This document shows, in pieces, positions 22,698 to 34,372 of a stretch of 64,000 nucleotides of DNA; within the stretch, counting starts at the first letter, position 1, and every line of letters begins with the position of its first letter. This DNA is from Rhipidocladum racemiflorum (taxonomy: Eukaryota > Streptophyta > Magnoliopsida > Poales > Poaceae). The position numbers and the translations under genes were made by a program. Location: NCBI GenBank assembly GCA_036346355.1, contig CM070579.1:2356001-2420000 (forward strand). Direction: 5' to 3'. The notes beneath the pieces are model-generated. The model was not told the origin of the DNA. It saw nothing but the letters and a program-made list of their open reading frames with translations, and made no database searches.

Positions 22698-22777
22698 ATC
22701 GGAGATTACAGGAATTTGCCGATGGTGGATTCGTGGGAGGGGAGGGCGAGCTTGCCAAGCTTCCAAGGCTTCGCCAT
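19830..22777 (-). CDS. MKK1: MAP kinase kinase, group A (MKK1-like), 8 exons
   Basis: Dual-specificity kinase that phosphorylates MAP kinases. Exons in transcript order: 22777-22710, 22591-22507, 21854-21717, 21513-21289, 21182-21000, 20892-20687, 20082-20037, 19922-19830. They join to 1044 nt, 347 residues. The N-terminus MAKPWKLGKLALP is a basic-then-LxL MAPK docking site. Further along come the Gly loop GKGSSG (75-80), catalytic Lys97, HRDLKPSN (188-195, Asp190), DFG (208-210), the plant activation pair S218-x5-T224 and MAPE (232-235). TQSGTFKDGDL and the ASYFTTTGSPLATF tail are characteristic of the MKK1/MKK2 subgroup. All introns are GT-AG except intron 4 (21288-21183), which starts GC. 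No lesion is seen. Intron 1 holds a GA microsatellite. The symbol is assigned by subgroup; exact orthology is inferred. Confidence 0.93.
22670..22697. repeat. GA/TC microsatellite in MKK intron 1
   Basis: About 13-14 AG units within the 118-bp first intron (22709-22592). On the transcribed strand it is a TC-rich tract beginning about 10 bases after the donor. Confidence 0.9.
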
Positions 22778-24528
22778 CGAAAGGCGGCGGCGAGGGGGGT
22801 GACGCGGTGCCGGGCTCGCTCGCCGGGGTGGGTGGGTGAGTGGGTGGTCGGAGCCTCGGAGGGGACGCGGAAGGGAGAGAGCAGTGGGCGCCTGGGCGGT
22901 CTAGCTGAACAACATGTGAAGCCTCCTTTGCTTTTCTCGATTTTTACTTTTCCTCGCTGTCTACTGCATTTCCAGATTCTTCCAATCTGGAAGGCTGAGA
23001 GAATTGTTAGTTAGTTAGACACGTGTGTGTTCAGTCAATGCCTTGAAAAAAATATAGAGCACACCGACGGACAGCACAGCCCATTGATAAATGGACTGAA
23101 GTGCAGCATAAATCTAATCTAAATCTAAATCTTTGTTTTTTTATTCTAGTATAAATCTAAAATTAATAAGTCTATGTCTAATCCAGATCTAAATAAAGGT
23201 TTGGACCTTGATCTAAACCATTTATATGTAAAATATTAATGTAGATGTGACCAGAATTAACACATAATACATGACATACAATAATTTAGTAGAAAAATGT
23301 AAGGTCCAATCTAGTCCAAATAGCTAAAAATCCAAAATGAGTCCAATCCATTTGCAGTTTTGAGCCGATCTAATCCAAAAGCCTAGACAGCTGGTTCAAG
23401 TCCATTGTCACCTCTAATTGCAGTGGACAGCTAAAAGCATACATATCAATGCCAATAAGTATGCCGGTATGTACTATTTTAATATCTAAATCAGTATAAA
23501 GTAGTACTATATATTGTATCGGTCATACTGGCCCGATACCGGTCTATATCGACTGAATTGATAGTATGATCTATTGATATATGTTATATTTGCTAGTACT
23601 GCTATGCATTTAGAGTAATATTATAAGTGAACTTTAGTGTACATATAATTAAACATGTGTATATTTATAAATATATATTATTATATTAAACCCGAAAATA
23701 GTACGTCAGTATGGACCAGTACCGAAATGTACCATTCTAAGAGACAACCCGATATAGCCTATGGTACGGTATTGATAAGTTTAGCTACAAGTGTGGTATG
23801 ACTATATGAGGTGAAACATAAGCATGGAAAATCGGCACCCCCTAAAATTTAAAAAACGCTAGGATATTATCTCTTCAGTTAATCAAATTTATTGATTGAA
23901 TTGATTTCAATTTTGTGATTTGGGACTTGTAAGACCTTAGGACTATTTTAATTTACTTTTAGCAAATTTCGAATATATATATGTTAAATTTGTAATGTTA
24001 CGAAACTATTATACTATAGGTATGAAGTGCACCTTCCATTGAAAACTTAAACATAGGATGATACAATTGGTTGAGACTGTCAGTTGTTGTATATCCGATT
24101 TTACGGATTTGATTCCGTAATCCGTAAAAGGATATCATCTATACCAGTAAAAGGTTCTCTGTATACTTATCAAGCACTGTTGCTATCTTTCCAGTCATGT
24201 TAGAATTGGTAGAACTTCAAATATCTCCTACAAAAAAACTCGGGAGGATTCCCACATGGGGAGGCTGCCCACGTGTCGCCTGGCTATTTTGCGAAAAAAT
24301 CTCTTCGTTTCTTTAAATTACGGATATATCTATGCGAATTTACGAAAAGGTCTTTCGTGATTTTTTGTGAGGGCAACAAAATAAATTAAACGTTTTATTT
24401 TAGCATGGCATGTGAATATTGCATTTTGGCAATTGATCAACACAATGTCAAATAACTTTACGGTCCTGTTTATTTAGACTTAATCTTTTTAGTTTATAGC
24501 TTAGAGTTAATTTTTTAGCTTAAACAAC
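22778..24528. other. MKK 5' UTR/promoter side and intergenic DNA
   Basis: The first ~140 bp (22778-22920) are GC-rich and fit the 5' UTR of the kinase gene. Beyond that the sequence is AT-rich. Repeated CCGGTAT/ATACCGG-like words occur at 23460-23770. From 24450 a TTTAGACTTAATCTTTTTAG-type sequence begins that resembles the decayed end of another MITE surrounding the element at 24532. No gene seen. Confidence 0.4.
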
Positions 24529-24531
24529 TTA

Positions 24532-24946
24532 GGCCCTGTTTGTTTCGGCTTTTTCATCGGCTTAAAAGCCAAAAAGCCTAAGCCGAAACAAACGAAAGGC
24601 TTTTAAGCCGAGCTTTAAAAAAGCCAAAAGCCCCTGTATAACTATAAGCCAAAAGCCAGACAAGAGGGGCTTTTTTGGGCTTTTTTTGAATGAAATAACC
24701 CTTTGCCACTAAAAGTCTCCAAAATTACCCACCAAATACCATCATATATAAATTGAGAATTCATCCACCATGCCATTTAGGGTATTTTAGACTTTTCATC
24801 TATAAGATGTACCATCTAACCTATTAATAAGCCAGGATATCAAACAACAAGTCTTGGCTTAAAAGCAGACGGCTTAAAAGCTCATTAAGCCAAAAAGCTA
24901 GCTTTAAGCCAAAAGCCAAAAAACCTAAACCGAAACAAACAGGGCC
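24532..24946. mobile_element. Tourist-like MITE with TTA duplication
   Basis: A 415-bp element. Its ends GGCCCTGTTTGTTTCGGCTT and the near-complement CCGAAACAAACAGGGCC are flanked by TTA on both sides (24529-24531, 24947-24949). The interior is full of AAGCCAAAAGCC words in both orientations. Non-coding. PIF/Harbinger-type by the TTA duplication. Confidence 0.88.
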
Positions 24947-24949
24947 TTA

Positions 24950-26808
24950 ATAGCAATCGGCTTTTATACGTAGTAGATGTGGTTAATTTTACCTTAACTT
25001 TAGTAGCATTAGTTTAAAATTAACTCTCAATAAGCCAAAAAACACCTCCCTGATCGCTTTTGGCTTTTAGATATACAAAAGCTTATAGCTTTTGAAAAAA
25101 TACAGATAAAAAATGATCCATTTATTTATACTTTAACTTTTTTTAGTTAACGAAAAAGCAAAAACCAACGGGGCTCCACCGGGTACAGGACAGGACGCCT
25201 GACTGCCCTTCCGACGAGGGAATGTGATAGCTCTCATGGGAATGACAGGGCTGCACGATCCAAATTGGGAGGCAGAAGACGGCGCAACATACACGCCGCA
25301 CTAATGATCGGCAAGATGGAAAAAATACACAAGTCGCGGTTCCTTCCTCTTAAGCCAGCTTTCGGCATCCAAGAGAAATTTCCTGGCATAGGCCAAAAGT
25401 CTAGCACGTGGAAAACCTCACCAAAAAGTTTGGATAACCCCAGGGTTTGCAATTTTGCGCATTGATTCGACAAGACGATTTTTTTGGAAGAACTCTAGAC
25501 GAAATATAAGCCACACCATTTTCATGAAAATTCCATGGTTGCAAACGGGCTAAGGCAAGCTAAGGTAAAAATCAGTGATGAAGTTGTAACATCTGCAACT
25601 CTAACCCATGATTCAAAATCCCGTCGAGATTTCGGTCGTATCGGCCGAAATTTCGTTCTCCAATCGGGGCCGAATCATAAATCTCGACTGAATAAATTTT
25701 TTTAAAAAATTCAAGACATTATATACACTTTCAAAATCTCAGCGAGATCTCGGCGATTTCAGCCAAAATCTTAGACATTTTGACCGGATTTCAATTTTTG
25801 TGGGCCGAATTTGATTGGATTTGTGGTCAAGACTATCCACAAAAAAATTCAAGAATTTTTGACGTATTTTTAACCATGTTTCAAAAGTTCAAAAGTTGGC
25901 CGAGGTCTCGGTGATTTCTGTTGAAATCTCATAAATTCCAGCTGAAAAAAACCGGATTAGAAATTTGATTTTTGGATCTCATCCAGATTTTATTTCGAAT
26001 TCCGAGATTGCATCGAAATTTCAGATTTCAACGACCTCCAAGATATATATACCAAAAACTAAATTTAAAACTTTGCTCTAACCACGGGTAAACTCAACTG
26101 GGGGGGGGGGGGTACAATGGTAACCACATCTACAGGCACAACAAGAAAATGACCTCACGAGTCACGACCAGGACGTCACCGAGCTACACTGCGAATCATC
26201 GGCGGCTGGCCACAACTAGGTACGATCAAATGGCTATCGGACGGCCACGAGCGATAGCCTGAAAAGTGATTTCCACCGGACCACCGCGAAAGCGACGGCG
26301 GACGCCTACGACAAGCAGGCGCTTCTCGCAGCCCCGCGGTCGCCGTTGACCTCTCCTTCCTTCGTTCCTCAGACTCGACAGCCAAACCGATCGCCGGTAG
26401 GATGAACCTGACATCTCGAGGTTCTGGTGCAGGATGGAAGAAAAGACCTGGAATGCAACGACAGCCTATCTCACATCGACAGCTCTGGACTCTGGCAACT
26501 TCCATCAGTTCGACGACAATGTGTCGCTCTCAGGACATTAACCTCAACGTAGCGTCCATGGAGTTGCGCGCCACCAGTTCATGTCCATTATTTCTACCGT
26601 ACATGAAACTCGCGAGAATCTGAAGATGCGAAATAGGTACAGTGATGTAGAACACATTCCATGTGTGATGTGTTGGTGTCATACAAAGCCTCCTGCTAGC
26701 CATCTTCAACAAGCAGCTGCCCATTACAGGTTACAGGCTGACCGTAACTTACCTACAGCGTCCCCGATGCCTAGACTGCACTGCTAGCCAGCCAGCTAGG
26801 GGATGATG
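24950..26808. other. Intergenic DNA with degenerate repeat
   Basis: No supported gene. 25610-26050 is a degenerate repeat rich in CGAAATTTCG/GAGATTTCGG words, similar in style to 7980-8350. A 13-base G run sits at 26100-26112. Overlapping ORFs at 25234-25473 and 26176-26787 show no recognisable domains. Confidence 0.4.
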
Positions 26809-26816
26809 GGAAATAG

Positions 26817-27026
26817 CACCGACGGAGCCAGGGCCGGCGGGCTTGGGCTGTTGCCCGGGCTCAAAGCCTAATGATCATATACTAGGGCTAGCAAATAGAT
26901 CGCTTAGTGATTTATCTAGCAAAGTTCAGGCTTAGGTTACATAGCAACTGACAACAGGTACTCCGACTCAGTCCAGACCATAATTAAATTCACCCAAGCT
27001 GTGAACTTTTTCTGGCTCCGCCACTG
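26817..27026. mobile_element. hAT-type MITE in the 3' UTR position of the RRM gene
   Basis: A 210-bp element with the right end CTGGCTCCGCCACTG and the left end CACCGACGGAGCCAG (inverted, two to three mismatches), flanked by perfect 8-bp duplications GGAAATAG (26809-26816 and 27027-27034). An 8-bp duplication and a CAGTGGCGGAGCCAG-type end are hAT features. It lies only 18 bp beyond the stop codon of the RRM gene (27045-27047), so it is probably transcribed in that gene's 3' UTR. Confidence 0.88.
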
Positions 27027-27044
27027 GGAAATAGTACTCACTAT

Positions 27045-30000
27045 TCAGTGCACGCTAAGGCGTCGCCTATCATCGTGGGTAGCAGGTGGTCGGAAAGGAA
27101 ACCTTGCAAATTGGATCTGAAGAACCGAGGCATCAGGCTTCCTCCCATCAAAGCGGTACTCTGCAAAATAACCATGTGGAAGTTCAGCCGGTGAAACCAA
27201 GATACGCACATTCTGACAAGTAGATTCTAGCTGTAACCTAGCCCTTGTGTGTTCTGCAGAAGTTTGCAACTAGAAATATCTATGAAATATCAGCGAACTG
27301 TCTGGCTTGTTTTAGTAGATAAAGCTTTTGAAGGAAGATGGCTGGTGCATGGAAGTCTGAAAATCAACATGATGCAAGAGTCTAGAGCTATGTACTTGTA
27401 CATTGTCCAATGCTACTGGAAAAGAACAAAATCCATGGATAGCAAGCAGATGAAGACGACATTCGGTTTCATATATTCCGTCTTTGCAAGATCCTACTCA
27501 CACTTTATTCAAATAAGGTATATTATGGTTATTCCAATCCAGGTAAAATAATGCCTCCAGTAGAGAACATATGAAGGAATATCAAGTAAAAATATCAACG
27601 TGACGAATCAATGCCACCGGAACAAGAACCTTGGAGAGCCTCCATGGCAATCACTGAACATTTTGCATCGCTGAACTCCACAAAGCACAGAACATAAGCC
27701 TTGTCACCACTCTGCAAGTAGCAGTAGGAAAAAGCGAGTAATAAAGTTGGGTTGACTTAAAGACTAAAAGAAGAAATAAGGACACTTTGCCACTAATAAA
27801 GGGGTTTCTGATACAAACAAGGAGAAGCAGCTGCTTGTTCTTTACTCGAGAAAATGAGGTAATGCCTCAAAAGGAATGCAACAGTGTAGCAAAACTGGCC
27901 GCAGGGCACTAGTTAGTTGGCCCTCAGGAAAAGATGGACTAAAGAAAGTCTGGGAACAAACCCTACCTTCAAATATGTTCAATACTTCGACATAAATGCA
28001 ATTGATATTACTCTTAGATACTTAAACCCTTCAGGTAATACCATTAATCAGTTTCCTAACATCCTACATCTATTCAAATATATATGATTTATTGCAATGT
28101 CTGGAAAAATGCATTTCACTGCATAAATATATTTTTAACGTAACATGAGTTCTCATATGAATTCAAATGCACATGCACAGAATTGCAAGTGAATGAATAA
28201 GCACCATCCAACCTTTTTTTTTGCGTGAGAAAAAAATGATGCATTGAAATAGGCAAAGCACATACACGTCTGGGCTCCTTGTGCACTACTCTGAGGTCCT
28301 TGAAGCCAACAAAAGGACGGAACAAATCTCCCAGAGAAAGTTAAGGCTTGCAAAACCAAACTAACAAGATAAAGAAATATGATGCAAAAGTGTACTAAGT
28401 AGGAAGGATACGGGCTACTTCCCTCCTTGTGCAATCAGTAGGGAGACCATCAACAAAAAGAATGTTCGATTCATCTACTGATGGCCCATCAACATTCAAA
28501 AGGGGGCTGGGGCGCTCAACTTCTGGAATACCAGCACTTTTGCCTAGTGAAGAGCTTCCCCTTACTAAAGCTGGGTCTTCCAAAGGACTAGGTCCCCGTG
28601 CCCTAGCTCCAGCAGGCAGTGCACTCAGGCCAGCCAAATCAGGATGACTCACTCCAGCTGGAACATCCAAACCATAAGCCCTTGACTGTAATGGTACCTG
28701 TAGGTCAAAACAATGTGCTGTGTGACAAAAACAGAAAGGTATATATATAATTTGCTCTTACTAATAAACCTGCTAAAAGTCAAGTGTATCACATCAGCTC
28801 TAATAATATCAGATGCTCCACGCAGAGCAGCAACTCTTGAAGCGTAATAAGAGCCCTCTGGTGGAAGATACCCAGTAAAATCACCTTGTGGATCTGCTAA
28901 TCAAATAAAATTAGCCTATGACAACAAAAGGCATGCTGATCATTTCTAGTGCAAAAATAAATATTGTTTCCAACCTCAAAAGGTAAAAAAGAAAAAGAAA
29001 AATGAAGCAAGAGATAAAACAAAATGCATGTCTGATTAAGGCAAGCATTTATATCAATGCAAACCACACACCTATATACTCATATTCACATGTCTAACTC
29101 TGTCTAGAAAGTTATTAATTAGTCTTGTACTTTTAACAGTTCAGCTACAGTCCATTCAAACCAATGCAACTGCAGTGTACGAGACAGGCGCTAGTTTGAT
29201 TCACTAATGGATCCGCGGTTGCCACCACGGTGTGCTTCGCAAATCACAGCTATGCAGCATAACCGGATATTTTGCACCTCCTCCAACCATCAATAGTATT
29301 CATATATAGAAAGTAATAATTACAATTTACTTTGGCACTCATAAAGATTGTTTCTTCGTATAGCTGTCCGACTCGACAATGAGATTTCCATGGGTCAATT
29401 GGTTATCACATCACATGACCCCTCACAACAGAGGTGTCCAATTCAGGGCAAAATGTTCAGCCGGAATAATGGGAAATAACACCCTTTTCTGTTCCGAAAT
29501 TGCTAAGCATCAAATTCACAACACACCATGGGATGGTACTCCCCGTACTAAAGTCTAAAGTTAAATGAAATCCATGATTTGTTGACCTCAACATAAACTC
29601 AGACATTATATCCAGCTGGCTTATATCTAGTGTATAATCCCTGATGGGATGGTACTCCCCGTACTAAAGTCTAAAGTTAAATGAAATCCATGATTTGTTA
29701 ACCTCAACATAAACTCAGACATTATATCCAACTGGCTTATGATCCCTGAGCACACAGCTACATGCAAACGTGATGTCATATACTCGATCTCACCATTCAC
29801 CAAGCTAGCAGCAACAAATCGGGACCAATGGGAAACAAAATCTGTTAATTTGGTCACGGGTGCTGCTAAAACTCACAACAGGCTAGAAAACTACAAACTC
29901 AATTGCACAATGCGACTCCTGACAAATTACGCATTCCCCTTCGCAGTGTGCAGATTAGTACCAATTGAGAATATGCACAAAATTTATTCAAACTGAACAA

Positions 30001-30216
30001 AATTAACCAGAACGAACCATCTAAACGTCCCAAACTTCCCTTGCATTTTACAACGCAAAAGTGGACCTTGCACGGACTAACTCTATGAATCTTCAGCAGC
30101 AACAGCAACGAACCAAGAAGAGGCCCGGTTGGTTGGGTCGGAGAGGGCGGGCGCGAGCGATACATACCTCTGCCGTGAGAGGAGGGAGGGGCGTACGCGC
30201 GATAGGGATCCGCCAT
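27045..30216 (-). CDS. Single-RRM RNA-binding protein, nuclear-speckle (NSR-like) family, 6 exons
   Basis: Exons in transcript order: 30216-30168, 28893-28793, 28697-28412, 28327-28266, 27711-27630, 27160-27045. They join to 696 nt, 231 residues, with no internal stop. The N-terminus is MADPYRAYAPPSSHGR. Residues ~51-125 are Pro/Ala/Gly-rich. The RRM spans about 127-217, with RNP2 LFVDGL (130-135) and the RNP1-like strand YVLCFVEF (172-179). The block TDCTRREVAHLFRPF inside the domain is diagnostic of the plant family that includes Arabidopsis NSRa/NSRb and cereal RNA-binding protein 1-like genes, which act in nuclear speckles on splicing. All introns are GT-AG. Exon 2's donor (GAT before GTGATA) is a weak match, chosen because the alternative shifts frame. 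Residue 194 is Glu where relatives, from memory, have Gly. Intron 1 carries a 116-bp tandem duplication. Confidence 0.85.
29531..29745. repeat. 116-bp tandem duplication in intron 1 of the RRM gene
   Basis: GGATGGTACTCCCCGTACTA starts at 29531 and again at 29647. The copies agree over about 95 bp with only a few differences (for example TTGTTGACC versus TTGTTAACC). The spacer of the first copy contains ATCTAGTGTATAATCCCTGAT. Confidence 0.9.
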
Positions 30217-32015
30217 GGGCGGCGGGGAGCAGGGGCAGCGGAGAAGGTGGACGACGGCGCCCGACCGCAAGCGGAGTTGGGTAAAGATGCGGCGGACTTC
30301 CTGGCAAAAAAAAAAAAAATCGGCGGAAGTGCTATAGGTACCAAAATAGTGTACATTTTTTTTCAAACACAGGGAAGATGCACATGACATGCCCACGCAC
30401 CACCACTCTCGCACAGCATATGTACAATTGTACACAGTACACACATGCTAGAACATCTCTTTAGCGCAAGTCCATATCGACGGAGGCTAAAAATAAATCA
30501 ACAACCTCACAAAGTTTTTATTTAACGTAGTGTAAATTGACTATTTCATTCGTATGCAAGAGAGAATATCACGTTTGGTAAAGCTAAACAATGGTCACCC
30601 AGAACCCTCCCTCCCATGGTAATAGATTCAGGAGGGATCCTTGGAATCTAAAGCAAAGCTACAATCTCTCTCTCTAAGGCATCAGGAAAGGACCTGATTT
30701 AGGATTGCGCTACATGAAACTGCTTAGCTTTACGAAGGCAGCGTGGCCCTTTTTGAAGCAATAATATTTACAGACTTGGTATCTCTCTCAGCTACAATGA
30801 TTATCTATGATGGAGCATTAGAGATGCACCAGTAACAAGCATCCGATCAGTGGAGAACACATCCGCTTGCAGCGCTTCAACACGCCAGCGGCCAGCCAGT
30901 TCCACATTGTAGTTAACTCAATTTAGAGTTCATTTTCAGAGTTATTAGCATTTCAATTCAAATCGACTGAAAAATCATTTAAGAGGCCCTAGTGCAAGTC
31001 GAGAAATGGGGTCCTTGATTTCAGCAACATAAAAATATTTTTATCTATTAATTGCAAAGGCATATGTTAAGTATATAGTCAAAACATTCCTTCAGTTGCA
31101 AAGATGACACATACATGATATATAATCAAAATAAGCGACCTGGTTGCAAATATGACTAATACATGATATATTCCCTCAAAAAACTAATACATGATATAAT
31201 CAAAATGTGCGATCTAGTGCAATGTAAGATGTTTAGCACAGGACATATCCTGATATCAATGATAGAAGAGCGAAAGAGGGGAGGGGGGAGAATAATTGTA
31301 GAGGTGGTCCCAGGTTCCATATCCCAAAAGCGAGACCATGCTAAATGAGAGCCATCTTATACCATCTACCACATGTGAATTCAAAATAAGCAAACTCATC
31401 ATTTAAAACAATTTTTTTCTCACATTTCTAGATGCAAAGGCATCGATAATGGTATCTATATTAATATGATCTGCTGTCTTGTGTTCTTGGAACAGTGGAA
31501 ATGTGGAATCAAATCCCAATTGCTCTAGCCGGTCGAATGAACAAATCACCCCCAAACCCATAGATCAATGTAAGAAATAAAGTCACAACTGGTATTTAAA
31601 GACAAATCGAAGGGACTGAGGAGTGAGGAAGCGAAATTAGGGGAAACTTACATACCTTGTGGCTGCAAGCAACAGCTAAATAGGGGAGATGTGGAAATAT
31701 GAGAAATTGATGATGATTTTTTTGGGGAATCCATCATCCATCAAGGCGCCGAGGGCCTCAACGGGCGGGGCGGTGGCTAGATCCATCGAGGAGTCAAGGG
31801 ACTGAGAGTGGGTGAGTGGGAGACTAGGGTCTAGGAGAGACGAATGGGGATTGGGGAATGGATCGCAGCAGTCACGGGACAGGAGCGTCGAGCCGAAGGC
31901 GGAAGGCCGCAGCGTCGGTATCGATTGATTGGATGACTCCATGACCATATATGTGCTGTATACTTACATGGGCCGAGGCCCCTCCCCATCGTGGGCCCTA
32001 GGTGACGGCACCTGT
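30217..32015. other. RRM gene promoter side and intergenic DNA
   Basis: 30217-30300 is GC-rich and probably 5' UTR of the RRM gene, followed by a 13-A run near 30306-30318. The rest is AT-rich. A 90-codon minus-strand frame at 31676-31948 contains MDLATAPPVEALGALMDDG. That short segment looks like the start of a plant protein, but it has no downstream exon that I can find. No supported gene. Confidence 0.35.
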
Positions 32016-32019
32016 TGCA

Positions 32020-32708
32020 CTGACCCAGGAACGGCCCTGCGTGAAACACGCACCGTTTTTGTTCGTAGGAGCTGCCACCAGTCAACTATGGAGTGCTATG
32101 CCGATTGGAGATGGTTGGCCGGCGGGGTGTAACCCAAACATGTGAAGAACAGGCTCCAGAATTGCTTAGCGAAGGTACAGTTGAGCATGAGGTGGGATGC
32201 AGTCTCCGCGTCAACGTTGCAGAGGCTGCAGCGATCATTGCACGGCCACCCTCTTCACACTAAATTATCAGCCGTTAGGATGCTTTTCTGAAGTAGCAGC
32301 CAAGTGAAGATCTTGCTTTTGTTCTCCGCTCTTGCCCCCCCCCCCCAGACGGCTCTGCAGCTGGTGTCAGGTTGGGATCCAATGAATTGCGCCCTATAGG
32401 CCGACTTTGCCAAGTAAGTCCCGTCGGCGGTCCATCTCCAGGTGATTTTGTCCGGGGTGTTTTGTTGCAACTGGACCTCTTGGATCAAGCACCAGAGGGT
32501 GATGAATTGGCCGAGCTGTTGCAGGGTTGAGATTGTCCTGAGAGGGGCCATCCAATTATTATCGGTTAATTCTTGGCGAACTGTATTTGTTTTTCTCTTC
32601 ACTAGCTAGAAGCAAGCGGGAGCAATGTTCATCGACGCCATTCCTTGCAACCAGCTGGAAAATATGGATTTGAAATTTGTTTTTTGGCCAAGAACTTTGT
32701 CTGAATTT
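32020..32708 (-). pseudogene. LINE ORF2 C-terminal fragment (zf-RVT region), dead
   Basis: Reading leftward from 32708, one frame gives a typical end of a plant LINE reverse transcriptase. It contains SSWLQGM, then DKITWRWTADGTYLAKSAYRAQF (shown by its core WRWTADGTYLAKSAY), a Cys/His zinc-binding block CNDRCSLCNVDAETASHL and FAKQFWSLFF, then VDWWQLLR. That is the zf-RVT (zinc-binding in reverse transcriptase) region. The frame is broken by TAG at 32608-32606, TGA at 32254-32252 and TAG at 32098-32096, with no frameshift between. It is a 5'-truncated or remnant copy, much older than the LINE at the left edge of the window. Confidence 0.85.
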
Positions 32709-32713
32709 CTAAA

Positions 32714-32776
32714 CGTATCTATGAAGCTTTAAAATTCATAGAAACGTATCTATGAAGCTTTAAAATTCATAGAAAG
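32714..32776. repeat. 31-bp tandem duplication
   Basis: ACGTATCTATGAAGCTTTAA plus 11 more bases occurs at 32714 and again directly after at about 32745. A third partial copy follows. Confidence 0.85.
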
Positions 32777-32984
32777 CTTTAAAAGTCAGAAACATTCTAA
32801 AAATTCATAATAAAATCATAAAATAACCTGGTAACTTAATATTTTAATCCGGTCCAAAATTGGATGTTACAAAAATCTTATAAAAATACAATTTAACTTT
32901 AATAATAATTTAGGAAAATTCATGCATTTCAAATTGCGCTGCATATATATATACACGTGTATATATATATGAAGTCCATTTTGT

Positions 32985-33340
32985 ACTCTTAGGTGTACGT
33001 ACTCCCTACCTCTATTTAGTTAAAAACAACTCCCTAATTAGGAGGAATCAGTTAATAGTTTCCACTTATGGAATATGCTTCAACTTACGTAACATCAGTT
33101 AATATACATGTAGTAGTGAGTACGTACTCATGGTAGTACACAGTTATTTCCATACACACACACACATGTATGTATATATATACTTTCATACTACCAGGAG
33201 TATGTACTCCTTACTCCCTGTACATTAACTCGGGTTACGTAAGTGGAAACACATTCCATAAATGGAAGTTGTTAACCGGTTCCTCTTAATTAGGAAGTTG
33301 CTATTAACCAAATAGAGGTAGGGAGCACATACACCTGGGA

Positions 33341-33342
<2 letters not shown>
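32985..33342. repeat. Hairpin element A (inverted repeat, TA-flanked)
   Basis: The left arm begins ACTCTTAGGTGTACGTACTC (32985). The right arm ends CACATACACCTGGGAGT (near 33342), its inverted complement. Arms of roughly 150 bp share TACCTCTATTTAGTTAA / TTAACCAAATAGAGGTA and CTAATTAGGA / TCTTAATTAGGA. The flanks are (TA)n tracts. Non-coding; probably a MITE. Confidence 0.8.
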
Positions 33343-33369
<27 letters not shown>

Positions 33370-33372
<3 letters not shown>

Positions 33373-33775
33373 GATAGCTAGTGTACTATCAATAGCACAG
33401 ATCCTCCGTGCTATAGGGTTGTGTTTGTAAAATTCAAAAACGAAACTATTGATCCGAACCGTGCATTCTATTCATCTCATTGAAATCTCACTACCCACAA
33501 AATTTTATATTTTTTGAATTTTTTCTCCTATTTATTTTGTATTTTTCAAAATCCACGATCTAATTAGTTGTGGGGCGTCCAATGAAGCTGGTTTTTGAAA
33601 ATACAAAATAAATAGGAGAAAAAAATTCAAAAAATATAAAATTTGGTGGATAGTGAGATTTCAATGAGATGAATAGAATGCACGGTTCGGATCAATAGTT
33701 TCGTCTTCGAATTTTGCAAACACAACCCTATAGCACGGAGGATCCGTGCTATCGATAGTACACTAGCCATCCTCT
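33370..33775. repeat. Hairpin element B, near-perfect palindrome of 406 bp
   Basis: The arms are about 180 bp (33370-33550 and 33598-33775) and nearly perfectly complementary. The ends are GAGGATAGCTAGTGTACTAT and its complement ATAGTACACTAGCCATCCTC, with one or two changes. A loop of about 45 bp contains CGATCTAATTAGTTGTGGG. It is flanked on both sides by (TA)n tracts, as expected for an element that inserts at TA. A transcript across it would fold into a long double-stranded RNA. Confidence 0.92.
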
Positions 33776-33906
33776 ATATATATATATATATATGGAAAAA
33801 TAGTTCTTACTCCCAGGAGTAATTACTCCCATCTCTGAAACACCACCGAAACGTACTTGAAATACTCTTTTATCATTTTGGATACACTTATATACTAATT
33901 ATAAGA

Positions 33907-34342
33907 TATTCTAGTGAAATCTACATAAAAAAATTGCAAGGGAGTGCATACGTTTTAGCTTATTTTGCAAATACCTTCATATACGCATATAAAAAGAAGT
34001 ATCTCTATACCACCTCCAAAAAAAAAATATAAATACCACCTAGATGGCCTTATATACTTGTATACTACACGTACATACCCACCGTTGCGCGAGATACTCC
34101 CTACGTTGTGAGATACGACATAGGGAGTAATTACTCCTGGGAGTAGAAAAGAGGCTCCATACACACACACAGTATACAAGTATGTAAAATCATCTATGTG
34201 GTATTTATATTTTTTCAACGGTGATATGTACACTTTTTAGACATATTCCTTTTTATGTGCGTATATGCAGGTATTTGCAAAATACGCTAAAAACTATGTA
34301 CTCCCTTGCAATTTTTTCATGTGGATCTCATTAGAATATACA
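33907..34342. repeat. Hairpin element C (inverted repeat)
   Basis: Arms 33907-34061 and 34170-34342 are inverted copies. Both contain TTGCAAGGGAGT, TTTTGCAAATACC, CATATACGCA and ATATAAATACCAC or their complements. An additional inverted pair, GGAGTAATTACTCCC (33813-33832) with GGGAGTAATTACTCC (34121-34136), crosses the first pair, so the locus can fold in two alternative ways. Confidence 0.8.
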
Positions 34343-34372
34343 TATATATATATACATACATATATATATATA

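Noticed and set aside
22441..22758. 105-codon minus frame overlapping the first two MKK exons
   Set aside because: It reads through intron 1 in a different phase from exon 1. The spliced model gives the kinase N-terminus and docking site.
31676..31948. 90-codon minus frame considered as a first exon
   Set aside because: Only a short N-terminal-like segment is protein-like, and no downstream exon or clear donor was found.
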